From positions 615,788 to 679,787 of the forward strand of contig CAVQPS010000006.1 in NCBI GenBank assembly GCA_963714795.1: a stretch of 64,000 nt of DNA, in the 5' to 3' direction. This DNA comes from DATIXJ01 sp963714795. GTDB taxonomy: Bacteria > Bacteroidota > Ignavibacteria > UBA10030 > SZUA-254. A program made the position numbers and the translations under genes. Under the pieces are notes generated by a model, which was given only the letters and a program-made list of their open reading frames with translations, was not told the DNA's origin and searched no databases. Positions 45,355 to 54,870 of the stretch are shown here, piece after piece. How positions within the stretch are numbered: position 1 is the first letter of the stretch; each line of letters starts with the position of its first letter.

Positions 45355-48231
45355 TTATTTTTGCTGTTGTCCTGCTAAAGTCTTGTACCGATCGATCTCT
45401 CTGCGTAACTCGGGATCATTCGGATAATTTGGGACTTGCGCTTCGAGAAGGCTCGCCGCTTCGGCATACTGGCGGGTCATTTCGTAAACGTTGCGAAGCA
45501 TTTGAAGGTACATATTCGATTCAGATACTTCGAGCGAACCTTCGGCAATTTTTTCTTTGGCGTTTTGTACAAAATGATTCGCCACCGATCGGAATTTTAC
45601 TGAATCGCCCGCACCATTGTACGCCATGAGCATGGAATATTCCTGCCGCGGATCGATTTGGACAACCGACTGCGGAAGCACTTTCTCCATACGTTCAAGC
45701 GTTTCAATACATTTTGATTTATTTTGATCCTGATAAAGATAATTTGCAGCGAGCATCAAAAATGATCCGCGGTAATTTTGCGCCATATTTTGCTCATTTG
45801 CATCAAAGAAGATCGTACTGTCATTCAGTCCTCTGAATTTAAATCCCGGTTTATAGGTCGTGCTGAATCCCGGCGATTCGTCAAGGAGATTTTGCTCCAT
45901 TGATTTCTCATCGATAAAATAAAGGAGGTCGGGATTGGGAATTCTCTTTTCGGGAACAAGACGTGCAGCAAACCCTTCCATTCTCAAATAATCATCCATC
46001 CCGATTTTGGTATCCGGACTGCATGTGTTGGCAAAATAAATCGTTCGCTGCCAAGCATTTTGTGTTACGATTTCATGAACCAGAACATCCTGCGTACGAA
46101 GATATTGATTATACGCCGTTGGTTTCATATTGAATGTTATGGATCCACGGTTAATAATCGACGTATCGGTCACATGGTAATCTTCGAGAACGCTCTTCGG
46201 AACGGGAATCGTTACATCCTGAGCTTTCCAGGGAACAAGATTACCCTGGATCCTGTCGATATAATCATCACTTAATTTGATTTTGAGTTTTGCCGTACCG
46301 TATGGATCATCATATTTCAATTGCTTGATATACCATTCCGTATTGACCAGGCTCAGGTTAACGATGCGAACGTCACGCCGGATACCTTCGACATCCTGCA
46401 GATACCAGAGCGGAAACGTATCGTTATCTCCATTGGTAAAAAGGATCGAGTTCGGAACACAACTCTGAAGAAGATTATACGAATAATCCCACGGAAGCCA
46501 ATTTCTGGACCGGTCGTGTGTATGATAATTGACGGCGAACATCCTGCCCGGTATCAAGAACGCAGCAACACAGAGAATCCCGGCAATTGCCGCGACAGGC
46601 GGTTTTCCCGGCAATGTTTTTTCTTCGACAAGATCGAGAAGCCCCCTGATCCCGAGAGCAATCCAGACGGCAAAGACGAAATATGCTCCCGCATAAAAAT
46701 AATCTCTCTCCCTGGGCTGCCATTGCTGTTGATTCTGATAAAATGCCGTGAGGAATCCCATAAGGACAAATAATACCAGAAAGACTGATGCCATCTTCCA
46801 ATCTTTTCGGAAATGAAAGTACACTCCAAGAAGTCCCATAAAGAACGGAATACCGTAGAGATGTGACCAGTTGATGCCTGCATCCTGATAAAATGCTTCC
46901 CGGCCGATAAAATTCCACTCCACATACCGGAGGAACATATGATTCATCTGATATCGCCAGAAAAAGTCAAGATCGCTTGAGTAATTAGTCCATGTTTGCT
47001 GATGCTGCGGTTCGCCCGACCACCGTCTCTTAAACATCGGGAAATCGCCGTATTGTTCGCGGTCAAGATAGGTAATAAGACGAGTGAAACTGTTGGGGTT
47101 GTTTTCATTCATCGGCGGATGCTGTCCGGCACGAATGATAATCATCGTATAGGTCGTAACTCCTGCCACAGAAAGCATTGCCGCAAATGCTGCCACGGCA
47201 AGAACCGTCCGTTTATTTTTCACCGCCCAGTGCGAGAGATAACTGAGCACCCCGAGAAATGCAAGAAGAACGATGACGCCCATGGTACTATTGTCGCCGG
47301 CAATAAGCAGCAACAACAGCGGTAATTTTTTGATCACACCCGGATAGATGAAGGCAAGCGTAACGCCGGCGATCACAATCGGAACGTAAAAGGAATTTTT
47401 TGTGAAAACTTTTTTCCAGAATGCTGCAACATACAGGGCGCTGACGGCAACCATGATCATTTTAAAATTACTATCGTAATCTTTCACTTCATCGGGAGTC
47501 GGCGGTTGATTGGCTACCTGATTTCCCCACATCACCAGAGCAATTACAAGCAGAAGAGCGATATGACCGAGGAAAATAAACCACGTCTTCTTGCACAACG
47601 TATCATCGGTAATGACACGCTTGAAGACAATCACCATCACTGCGGCAAAAATCGTCAGGACGCTCATCAGGTGAACACCGCCGGCAAGGCCTGCGAGGTA
47701 TGCGATCATAAGAAAATATTTCCAGCTTCCCGGTTCTTCCGATTTTTCGTACCAGACGAGTGTCAGCCAGACGATCGCGGAAAAAAGAAATGTCGCGGCC
47801 GCAAAGTAGTTCGCTTCTACACCGTTAAACCAGAACGTGTCGCAAAACGAAAGAGATAACGCTCCGATCGCCGCCGAGATGTAGGTGCCGTATGCTTCCA
47901 CCGTTGTGAGAGGGTCACGTTTCTTATAAATTTTAACGAGCCGGACGACAATCAGATAAAGAAAGAGAATGGAAAATGCACTGCTCAATACCGAGACGAG
48001 ATTCATCCGGAAACCGAGACTGCCCGGGAACGGAATCATATATAAAATATGACCTGCCAGAGAAAATAACGGACCGCCGGGCGGATGCGGTACTTCAAGC
48101 TTGTATGCTGCCGCAGAAAGTTCACCCGGATCCCAGAATGAAACCGAAGGCTGGGCTGTTATAACAAATTGCACGAGTGTAATCAAGAAAACTACCGCTG
48201 CAAAAATACGATGAATGATCTTGGTATTCAT
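45355..48231 (-). CDS. DUF2723 integral membrane protein, GT-C glycosyltransferase-like
   Basis: A 958-residue protein with about a dozen membrane helices in the first 560 residues and a large soluble C-terminal part containing TPR-like helices near the end. The family motif occurs near the N-terminus as SFWDPGELSAAAYKL with PHPPGGPLFSLAG just after; an acidic residue in an early periplasmic loop is typical of GT-C protein O-mannosyltransferase relatives. DUF2723 proteins are frequent in Bacteroidota, and their substrate is not established. The gene stands alone, on the same strand as pdxB and yncE-like. Confidence 0.88.
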   Translation of the reverse strand: MNTKIIHRIFAAVVFLITLVQFVITAQPSVSFWDPGELSAAAYKLEVPHPPGGPLFSLAGHILYMIPFPGSLGFRMNLVSVLSSAFSILFLYLIVVRLVKIYKKRDPLTTVEAYGTYISAAIGALSLSFCDTFWFNGVEANYFAAATFLFSAIVWLTLVWYEKSEEPGSWKYFLMIAYLAGLAGGVHLMSVLTIFAAVMVIVFKRVITDDTLCKKTWFIFLGHIALLLVIALVMWGNQVANQPPTPDEVKDYDSNFKMIMVAVSALYVAAFWKKVFTKNSFYVPIVIAGVTLAFIYPGVIKKLPLLLLLIAGDNSTMGVIVLLAFLGVLSYLSHWAVKNKRTVLAVAAFAAMLSVAGVTTYTMIIIRAGQHPPMNENNPNSFTRLITYLDREQYGDFPMFKRRWSGEPQHQQTWTNYSSDLDFFWRYQMNHMFLRYVEWNFIGREAFYQDAGINWSHLYGIPFFMGLLGVYFHFRKDWKMASVFLVLFVLMGFLTAFYQNQQQWQPRERDYFYAGAYFVFAVWIALGIRGLLDLVEEKTLPGKPPVAAIAGILCVAAFLIPGRMFAVNYHTHDRSRNWLPWDYSYNLLQSCVPNSILFTNGDNDTFPLWYLQDVEGIRRDVRIVNLSLVNTEWYIKQLKYDDPYGTAKLKIKLSDDYIDRIQGNLVPWKAQDVTIPVPKSVLEDYHVTDTSIINRGSITFNMKPTAYNQYLRTQDVLVHEIVTQNAWQRTIYFANTCSPDTKIGMDDYLRMEGFAARLVPEKRIPNPDLLYFIDEKSMEQNLLDESPGFSTTYKPGFKFRGLNDSTIFFDANEQNMAQNYRGSFLMLAANYLYQDQNKSKCIETLERMEKVLPQSVVQIDPRQEYSMLMAYNGAGDSVKFRSVANHFVQNAKEKIAEGSLEVSESNMYLQMLRNVYEMTRQYAEAASLLEAQVPNYPNDPELRREIDRYKTLAGQQQK

Positions 48232-48415
48232 GTCGTCCTATGAAATTGAGTGAAATGCAATCAAAATTATAATAAAATAGTAGCTTAATATACGAGGAGA
48301 ATTTCGCATTTTCAAGTCTTTTATTGAAAAACTCAACGTTTTCACAATTGATTTAAAGAATCGGGTCCGAAGTCAAATGTATCCGATAGACTGCAAAATC
48401 ATTCGATTAAAATGA

Positions 48416-48449
48416 AAAACCCCAACCGTAAGCATCAGGTTGGGGTTTT
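48416..48449 (-). terminator. Rho-independent terminator
   Basis: A perfect 12-base stem, aaaaccccaacc (48416-48427) and ggttggggtttt (48438-48449), with a 10-base loop. On the minus strand it follows the arylsulfotransferase gene (stop at 48467) with a U-run from the aaaa side. The same hairpin could also act on plus-strand transcripts. Confidence 0.85.
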
Positions 48450-48466
48450 GAAAACCGTCTATTTTT

Positions 48467-51367
48467 CTATTTCAAAAGAACCATTTTCCGAATTTGCGAG
48501 AATGTTTTGGCCGGATCGCCCGTACTGGTGGCATCCAGCTTATAAAAATATACTCCGCTTGAAAGATTGACGGCGCTCCAGACGGCCGATTTACTCCCCG
48601 GTTCTTCGACACCGTCATACAGTGTTGCAACAAGTTGTCCGAGCAGATTATAAATCTTCAACGATACACGGCTTGCCGTCGGCAGATCGTACTGAATGGT
48701 CGCCGTGGGATTAAACGGATCCGGGTAATTCTGATACAAAGCGTAACTTCTCACAATATTTTTTGGATCACGAACACCGGTAACACCTGACAGTATCGTA
48801 AGAGTTGAATTGCTTGATCCGGATATTCCGGCATTACTGATGCTCGTCACCATAATTTTATAGATAGAATCCGGTGGCACATTCGAGGGAATACTCCATT
48901 TAATGGCGTTGGTCCCGGAATAAATCGTGTCACCGATTTTTGCTACAACCGTATTCCCGTTCATCAAATCAATGTTGACCGTGTCATTGATATTCGATTG
49001 CCAGCGGATGACGTACGATGAATCCACATAGAATTTCTCACCGCCGTTCGGCGATAGCACTTTGATAAACGGAGCCGACGTCGTAAAGATTTCCGTATTT
49101 GACCAATTGCTCGTTCCCGCAGCGTTCGTGTTATTGATCCGCCAATAATACGTCGTATCGTTACGGACTGAATCTATCCTAAATGACGTAGAAGTTAATG
49201 TTGAATTATCAACGACCACAGTACTGAATGATGGATCGGTCGTAACCTGAAGGTGATATGTCTGAATAATTCCTCGTGTACCCCAAACTAATTTTACCGG
49301 TGCTTGTCCGTTCACAATTGCACTGTCTTTTGGTAACATCGGAACAGGAGCATAGGAAGAATCGACAGACTGCGGTATGCCGAATGCAAAATCGCCGATG
49401 GTCGAGGTTGTAAAAGTTAATACATTCATTGTTGAGTCGTAGCTCGTCGGCAAAGCAATGAAATTACTCTCACTGCCTGATCGGGCGTACACGATAGTCT
49501 GCCGAGGATTGGTAATCGAAGGAAAGTTATAAAGATTAATCTGTACTTCACCGCTATAGGAAGTAATTCCGTTTTGTCCGAAATTAAAATAGTTTGATAC
49601 CATCAGTGGTGGCGAACCTGCAAACAACGGGTTGACCGGAGCATAATTATACACGGAAACTGTTGCGGTTGGATACGGAGAAGAATTTAATGAATCAAAT
49701 TTTATTGTAACTCCGGTTGTATCATTGGAACTGTTAAACGCATATGTATTTCCCTGTAAAAGTCCGCCAAGTTCACCGACCGTAACAGTTGCTTCTGCTT
49801 GCTGACTGACCCATGGAAATTTATACGAACGATATGACATCTGTCCGGGTGAAAGGGATAATTCAAGTGCTGTTGTATTATCTGGTTTCACTTCAGTTAA
49901 TACCGGTGCTCCTGCTGAACTTGCTATTCCCCATCCGATCAATGTATTTCCGTTCGCCAATCTTTCCACGGTACCCATAGCATAAGCATAGATATCAGGA
50001 GTGTGCCGGTATTGCCAAACGAGTGTTGCTGTTTTGTTCTGTTCATCCAATTGATATTCTACACCGCGGGAATAATTCGGCAGATGCTGGTTGCCATTAT
50101 CGAACAACGTTATATCGCCGTTCGGTTGCACTCTCACATTGTGCTGAAAAGAAAAATAATTCGGGTTATTGGATTCGTTTTCGTTGATAAACGTAAATTG
50201 ATTTTCCTTCCCTCCCAATATCCAATTGAGATTCCCTGTTTGACGGTCGATGTTGACGATACTGGAAAGATGTCTCATCGAGAGAAGAATATTTCCGCTC
50301 TGGTCGACATCAAATGCATTGGCATGTATCAGATCAACCGTTTGCGTCGTAAGATCGATGTAGGAATCCGTAATCGGTAAATAGTCCCATGTTCGCCACT
50401 GAAAGACAACATTCTTTGAAGCATCGATTTCCTGGATAACCGTTCCGATAACAGTCGCATTGGGGCTTCCGCCGTAGGGACTCATATCAATGGGCTCAGG
50501 ATCGTACGCAAAGGCAATCGCATGACCATTCGGTAACAACATAAAATCGTGTAAATCTGCAACGTAACCGTTCCCGCATTGGAATGTATCAACCGGGTTT
50601 AACGCGGTATCGGTAATAATCCAGCTTACTAAACCGTATGATCCAAAATTAGCGGCGACATTTGCATAAGAAAGTTCGCCGTTGGGAAGAACCTGAAAAT
50701 TGAATGTCGGCTGATTGAATTTCTTATATTTTGCCACACTGCCGTCATTATTGACGATCATGATATAATTACCAATCGTATCATGCGGCGTAAGGGAAAA
50801 ATTCGCCATAAACAATTTCCCATTCGAAGGGTTATTCGAAGAATCTATCGTGATCGCCGGGAAATCGGAAGGTAGTGTATTCGTCGAAGCAATTTTTCTT
50901 GCCGGTTTAACCGTTGCATTCGTTTCTAATTGTGCAGCCGTTAATCCGTCATTAAGAAGCGTCAGCGGGTTTATCTCTATCCGTTGCGAAAGCGGTGTAG
51001 TCGTAAAATGTATTGTCGTCGATGGAAGTGCAGTTCCACTTTCCGTTTTCATACCTTGACGAAGTTGAACATTGACGTTTTCGTTCGGCAAAAATGGAGT
51101 TGCTGGAAAAAAAAGGATCGTCTTATTGTCATCGGATAGTTTGACGATGCCCTGGTGAGTTCCGCTCGCTGAGCCCGTCACGGAAAATTCATTCGGAGAG
51201 AGACTCGACAGATCGATTTTCTCGGAAGATTTCAAAATAATATTCGTTCCCAACGAGACGAGTGATGAGTTATCTTTCGGAGAAACATAATTGAACATCT
51301 GAGAATAGACTGGACTATAAGCTGCGAGTAAAAAAACACAAACCAAAGTGATAACGAATTTTTGCAT
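48467..51367 (-). CDS. Arylsulfotransferase-like secreted protein with T9SS sorting domain
   Basis: A 966-residue exported protein with a signal peptide (QKFVITLVCVFLLAAYSPVYS) and an Ig-like Big_5 type domain (about 25-130). A six-bladed arylsulfotransferase (ASST) propeller follows, with LHDFMLLPNGHAIAFAY, IHANAFDVDQSGNILLSMRH and FQHNVRVQPNGDITLFDNG, where the His residues are the expected catalytic and substrate ligands. FN3-like domains lie at about 660-860, and a C-terminal T9SS domain contains NYPDPFNPTATIQYDL. ASSTs transfer sulfate between phenols. Start ATG is preceded by GGAGG. Ends in a clear terminator. Confidence 0.82.
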   Translation of the reverse strand: MQKFVITLVCVFLLAAYSPVYSQMFNYVSPKDNSSLVSLGTNIILKSSEKIDLSSLSPNEFSVTGSASGTHQGIVKLSDDNKTILFFPATPFLPNENVNVQLRQGMKTESGTALPSTTIHFTTTPLSQRIEINPLTLLNDGLTAAQLETNATVKPARKIASTNTLPSDFPAITIDSSNNPSNGKLFMANFSLTPHDTIGNYIMIVNNDGSVAKYKKFNQPTFNFQVLPNGELSYANVAANFGSYGLVSWIITDTALNPVDTFQCGNGYVADLHDFMLLPNGHAIAFAYDPEPIDMSPYGGSPNATVIGTVIQEIDASKNVVFQWRTWDYLPITDSYIDLTTQTVDLIHANAFDVDQSGNILLSMRHLSSIVNIDRQTGNLNWILGGKENQFTFINENESNNPNYFSFQHNVRVQPNGDITLFDNGNQHLPNYSRGVEYQLDEQNKTATLVWQYRHTPDIYAYAMGTVERLANGNTLIGWGIASSAGAPVLTEVKPDNTTALELSLSPGQMSYRSYKFPWVSQQAEATVTVGELGGLLQGNTYAFNSSNDTTGVTIKFDSLNSSPYPTATVSVYNYAPVNPLFAGSPPLMVSNYFNFGQNGITSYSGEVQINLYNFPSITNPRQTIVYARSGSESNFIALPTSYDSTMNVLTFTTSTIGDFAFGIPQSVDSSYAPVPMLPKDSAIVNGQAPVKLVWGTRGIIQTYHLQVTTDPSFSTVVVDNSTLTSTSFRIDSVRNDTTYYWRINNTNAAGTSNWSNTEIFTTSAPFIKVLSPNGGEKFYVDSSYVIRWQSNINDTVNIDLMNGNTVVAKIGDTIYSGTNAIKWSIPSNVPPDSIYKIMVTSISNAGISGSSNSTLTILSGVTGVRDPKNIVRSYALYQNYPDPFNPTATIQYDLPTASRVSLKIYNLLGQLVATLYDGVEEPGSKSAVWSAVNLSSGVYFYKLDATSTGDPAKTFSQIRKMVLLK

Positions 51368-51853
51368 TTACTCCTCCATTATATATAATAATAATTATCG
51401 GAAAGGGAATAAGGTTATGAATGAATCCTTTCTTAAAGGAATTGGACATGAATTTGTCTCAGAAAGTTTAATGAAACCTTTAAAATAACATAAAACGTTA
51501 ATTCACGGTTCCATATTTTGTTAGGGTCGGGAAAGTGAGGAAATAAGCTGGTTTTAGAAGAAAATTGTTAAATTTTGCCTAAGATGAGAATGGTCAGATC
51601 ATCGGAAAAAGAAAGCCGGGTACATCATTTCATGGAAAAGACCGTAGGAAAGCAAAAGGAAAAATATCTCAACGAGAAATGTTTAATAACTAAGCAACGA
51701 TATCGGCTTTAGGAAAAAAGGATGAAATTTTTCAACCGGAGGAGATTATACCATCGTCACACAAAAATAAATGGATAACAGCCCTCCGAATTTCGAACCG
51801 GAAATGCTGGCGATTCCGTTTACGATTTCATTGAGATTCGACCGGTAACCGGT
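51368..51853. other. 486-base intergenic region
   Basis: It lies between the ASST gene and the M16 gene, both minus strand. It is AT-rich with scattered short inverted segments but no open frame of note, no repeat shared with other parts of the window, and no tRNA-like fold. Probably a promoter and 5' leader for the ASST gene. Confidence 0.4.
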
Positions 51854-54682
51854 TTATTTTTTTTCCTGAGTTGACTCCGGATATAATACAACTTTGATAT
51901 AATTCTGCATATCAAAATATTTCTGCGCAGCCTTCTGTACCATTTCGGAAGATGTTGTATTGATCAGTTGATCATATTTCAAAATGTTATTGGGATCTTC
52001 GTCATTATAAAATGCATACTTGAGCATATTAAGCCAGAAGCGATTTTCTTTCAGACTCACTTCCCGTTCCCGCCGTTCGATTTCTTTTACTTTGTTGATA
52101 TAAATTTCCGAGACACCGAATTTTTTGACGCTGTCAATCTGCAGCAGTGCCGCCGAAATAAGTCCTTCAACGTTATCCGGTGAGCATCCCCAACTGAGAC
52201 CGAGACGGAATTGTTGTCTTGGATAATGTGTGGGCGTCGCACCGATGCCTACGCCGTACACTTCGCCCTTGTCCTCACGCAAAACTTCGCGAAGTTTGAT
52301 ATTGAGAACTCTTGTCAAAACATCGATGGCATAACGATTATCCCGTGACCACTCGAAGGGCCCGGTAAAGATCAATTGCACAGAACTTTTCGGTTCAATC
52401 CCCTTCATCACGTTCTTCGCAATAACGCCTTTCGGGAAATTGATCCCGACATCTTTCCATGTTTCTTTTCGGTTCGTCGATGGCAGTCCGCCAACGTATT
52501 GCAGAACCAACGGTTTGATCTCATTCAATTTGAATGCACCAATAATTATGAATGTAAAATCACCCGCATCGGAAAACCGGTCACGATAGATATCCAACGA
52601 TTTCTTCAAATCCAGCTTATCGAGCATCGATTCTGAAAACGGCTTTCGACGGAGATGATATTGCGTCAAGGTTGTCGAGACTGTATCCTGAAAAGCGGTT
52701 TCAGGTCTGAGATTCCGGTTCTGCAGAAATCCTTTCATCTTATCTTTATACGAAAGGTATGCACTGCTGTCCATCCGCGGCGCTGTCGCATAGAGATACA
52801 TCAATTGAAACATTGTTTCGAGATCCGTCGGAGATGCACTGCCACTGAAGCCCTCATCAAGCTCGTCGATGTAGGGATACAGTTGAACAACTTTTCCCTG
52901 AAGCATTTTATTTAAGGTCACCTGATCGTAATTTCCGACTCCGCCTTCCTGCACGATAGAAGACGCGGTCATACCGGGAATATAATCTTTGTCCGGCACG
53001 TGAGAACTCCCGCCGAAACCGTACGCGGAAAAAATAACCTCGTCGTTTTTGAAATCTGTCGGTTTCAGAATAACATGTGCACCGTTCGAAAGTTTCCACT
53101 CGGTGACTCCGATATCTTTCCATTCCTTTTCTTCCGTAATTGTTCCGGCTGACGGCGGATGATCAAGAAGCGGGCTATTCGAAACTTTATCTTCATACGG
53201 TTTGATGTCCTGACTTGCAATCGATGCTAAAACCTTTTTGAGCGACTCCTCCGTCGGCATCTGCACGCCGGTTTTCATCGGGCAACTTGCCAGCACTATC
53301 CGGTTGGATTCGGTCATCAGTTCGTTGCCACGACGGTTGACTTCATCCAGCGTAATGCCGGGAAGATATTGCTTATACAATTCATATTCGTTCTCGACGC
53401 CGGCAATCGAGGACTCGTTCAGAAAATTATAAACGTATTGGTCGATCAGATTGCGGGATTCGGTTTTGTCCCTTTCATTATACTCCTGTTCCATTGAGCG
53501 GAGCAATTCCTTCTTTTCGCGATCAAGCTCCGTTTGCGTAAACCCAAACCGCTTTACCCGTTCCGCCTCCACAAGGATTGCTTGCAAGCCGCGTTCGAGT
53601 CCGTTGTCTTTTACCGCCGCCCCTAAATTGTAAAAATCTGTCGTTCGCAATCCTCCGTCTCCGGAATACGCATTGAGAAATGGCGGGTCCGGCTGTTGTC
53701 CGAGCTCATAGAATCGCATATTGAGCATCGAGTTGTACAATGTCCCGACGAGGTCTCGACGAAAATCTCCGATAGTCTTTTCCTTGTCCACTGCCCGCTT
53801 GAAAATAACGCCAATTACAGAGTTCGTCGCTTCCGAATCGGCAACAATTGAGAACAGTGTTTCCTTATGGTCAGGAACAGGATAAACAATTCGTTCCCGT
53901 CCGTTTGAACGCGCAGGAACGGTCGAGAATTGTTGTTTGATAAGCTGTTCGATTTTATGTTTATCGAAATCTCCGACTGCTACCACTGCCATCAACTCAG
54001 GCCGGTACCAATCCTTGTAAAATTGCAAGAGCCGTGCATGAGAAATCGATTCAAGAATTTCTTTTTTGCCGATTGTATTGCGAATTGCATATCTCGAATC
54101 TTTGAACAGAACCGGAACTTGTTTATCGTACATCCGTTTTTCTGCACCCCTGCCAAGCCGCCACTCTTCAATCACTACGCCGCGTTCTTTATCGATCTGC
54201 ATCGAATCATACGTCACGTTATGAGCCCAATCTTCCATGATTTGAAACGCCGTTTTGATGATTGAATCTTTATCGGTCGGGATGGTAAGTTCATAGATCG
54301 TTTCGTCGAAATCGGTGGACGCGTTCACATCGGCGCCGAACCGCATACCGATCGATTCCATATACTCTATGATCTGTTGCTTTTGAAAATGTTTCGTGCC
54401 GTCGAACGCCATGTGTTCGACAAAATGCGCGATCCCCTGCTGGTCGTCGTCCTCGAGCACGGACCCGACATTGACTGCAAGCCGAAGCTCCGCACGATCC
54501 TCCGGTTTTTTATTCTCGCGGATATAATATGTCATGCCGTTTTCCAGTTTTCCGATAATGACATTCGAATCGATCGGAAGGGGCGCCGTAAGCTGATCAT
54601 GGCTTTGTCTGCCAAACATACAGACTGTACAGACAAACAAAAGAAAAACGGTAGTTCGTGAAAAGTTGGAAATGCGTTTCAT
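51854..54682 (-). CDS. M16-family zinc protease, exported
   Basis: A 942-residue two-lobed M16 (pitrilysin/insulinase type) protease. A signal peptide (TVFLLFVCTVCMFG) precedes the inverted zinc motif HFVEH (H86-x2-E89-H90), with a Glu about 75 residues on as third ligand in RGVVIEEWRLGRGAEKRMYD. The second M16 domain (about 530-930) lacks the motif, as is normal. Such proteins are common in the periplasm or outer surface of Bacteroidota and degrade peptides. It has no T9SS domain. It stands alone between secreted-protein genes. Confidence 0.92.
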   Translation of the reverse strand: MKRISNFSRTTVFLLFVCTVCMFGRQSHDQLTAPLPIDSNVIIGKLENGMTYYIRENKKPEDRAELRLAVNVGSVLEDDDQQGIAHFVEHMAFDGTKHFQKQQIIEYMESIGMRFGADVNASTDFDETIYELTIPTDKDSIIKTAFQIMEDWAHNVTYDSMQIDKERGVVIEEWRLGRGAEKRMYDKQVPVLFKDSRYAIRNTIGKKEILESISHARLLQFYKDWYRPELMAVVAVGDFDKHKIEQLIKQQFSTVPARSNGRERIVYPVPDHKETLFSIVADSEATNSVIGVIFKRAVDKEKTIGDFRRDLVGTLYNSMLNMRFYELGQQPDPPFLNAYSGDGGLRTTDFYNLGAAVKDNGLERGLQAILVEAERVKRFGFTQTELDREKKELLRSMEQEYNERDKTESRNLIDQYVYNFLNESSIAGVENEYELYKQYLPGITLDEVNRRGNELMTESNRIVLASCPMKTGVQMPTEESLKKVLASIASQDIKPYEDKVSNSPLLDHPPSAGTITEEKEWKDIGVTEWKLSNGAHVILKPTDFKNDEVIFSAYGFGGSSHVPDKDYIPGMTASSIVQEGGVGNYDQVTLNKMLQGKVVQLYPYIDELDEGFSGSASPTDLETMFQLMYLYATAPRMDSSAYLSYKDKMKGFLQNRNLRPETAFQDTVSTTLTQYHLRRKPFSESMLDKLDLKKSLDIYRDRFSDAGDFTFIIIGAFKLNEIKPLVLQYVGGLPSTNRKETWKDVGINFPKGVIAKNVMKGIEPKSSVQLIFTGPFEWSRDNRYAIDVLTRVLNIKLREVLREDKGEVYGVGIGATPTHYPRQQFRLGLSWGCSPDNVEGLISAALLQIDSVKKFGVSEIYINKVKEIERREREVSLKENRFWLNMLKYAFYNDEDPNNILKYDQLINTTSSEMVQKAAQKYFDMQNYIKVVLYPESTQEKK

Positions 54683-54870
54683 AGAAAAATCCTCACAAAA
54701 TAAATTTCAAGTGGATTCCGAATGCCCTGTGTAACGCGGAATGATTTCTTATCACCTATCGAGGAATAATAGCAGGAACTGTTGAATACGCTTCCTCAAC
54801 TCGAAAAGGTACAAAGGAAATGGTTCAATATCAAATAATGTGATTGTTAAAATTTATTGTGCCGACGGAA

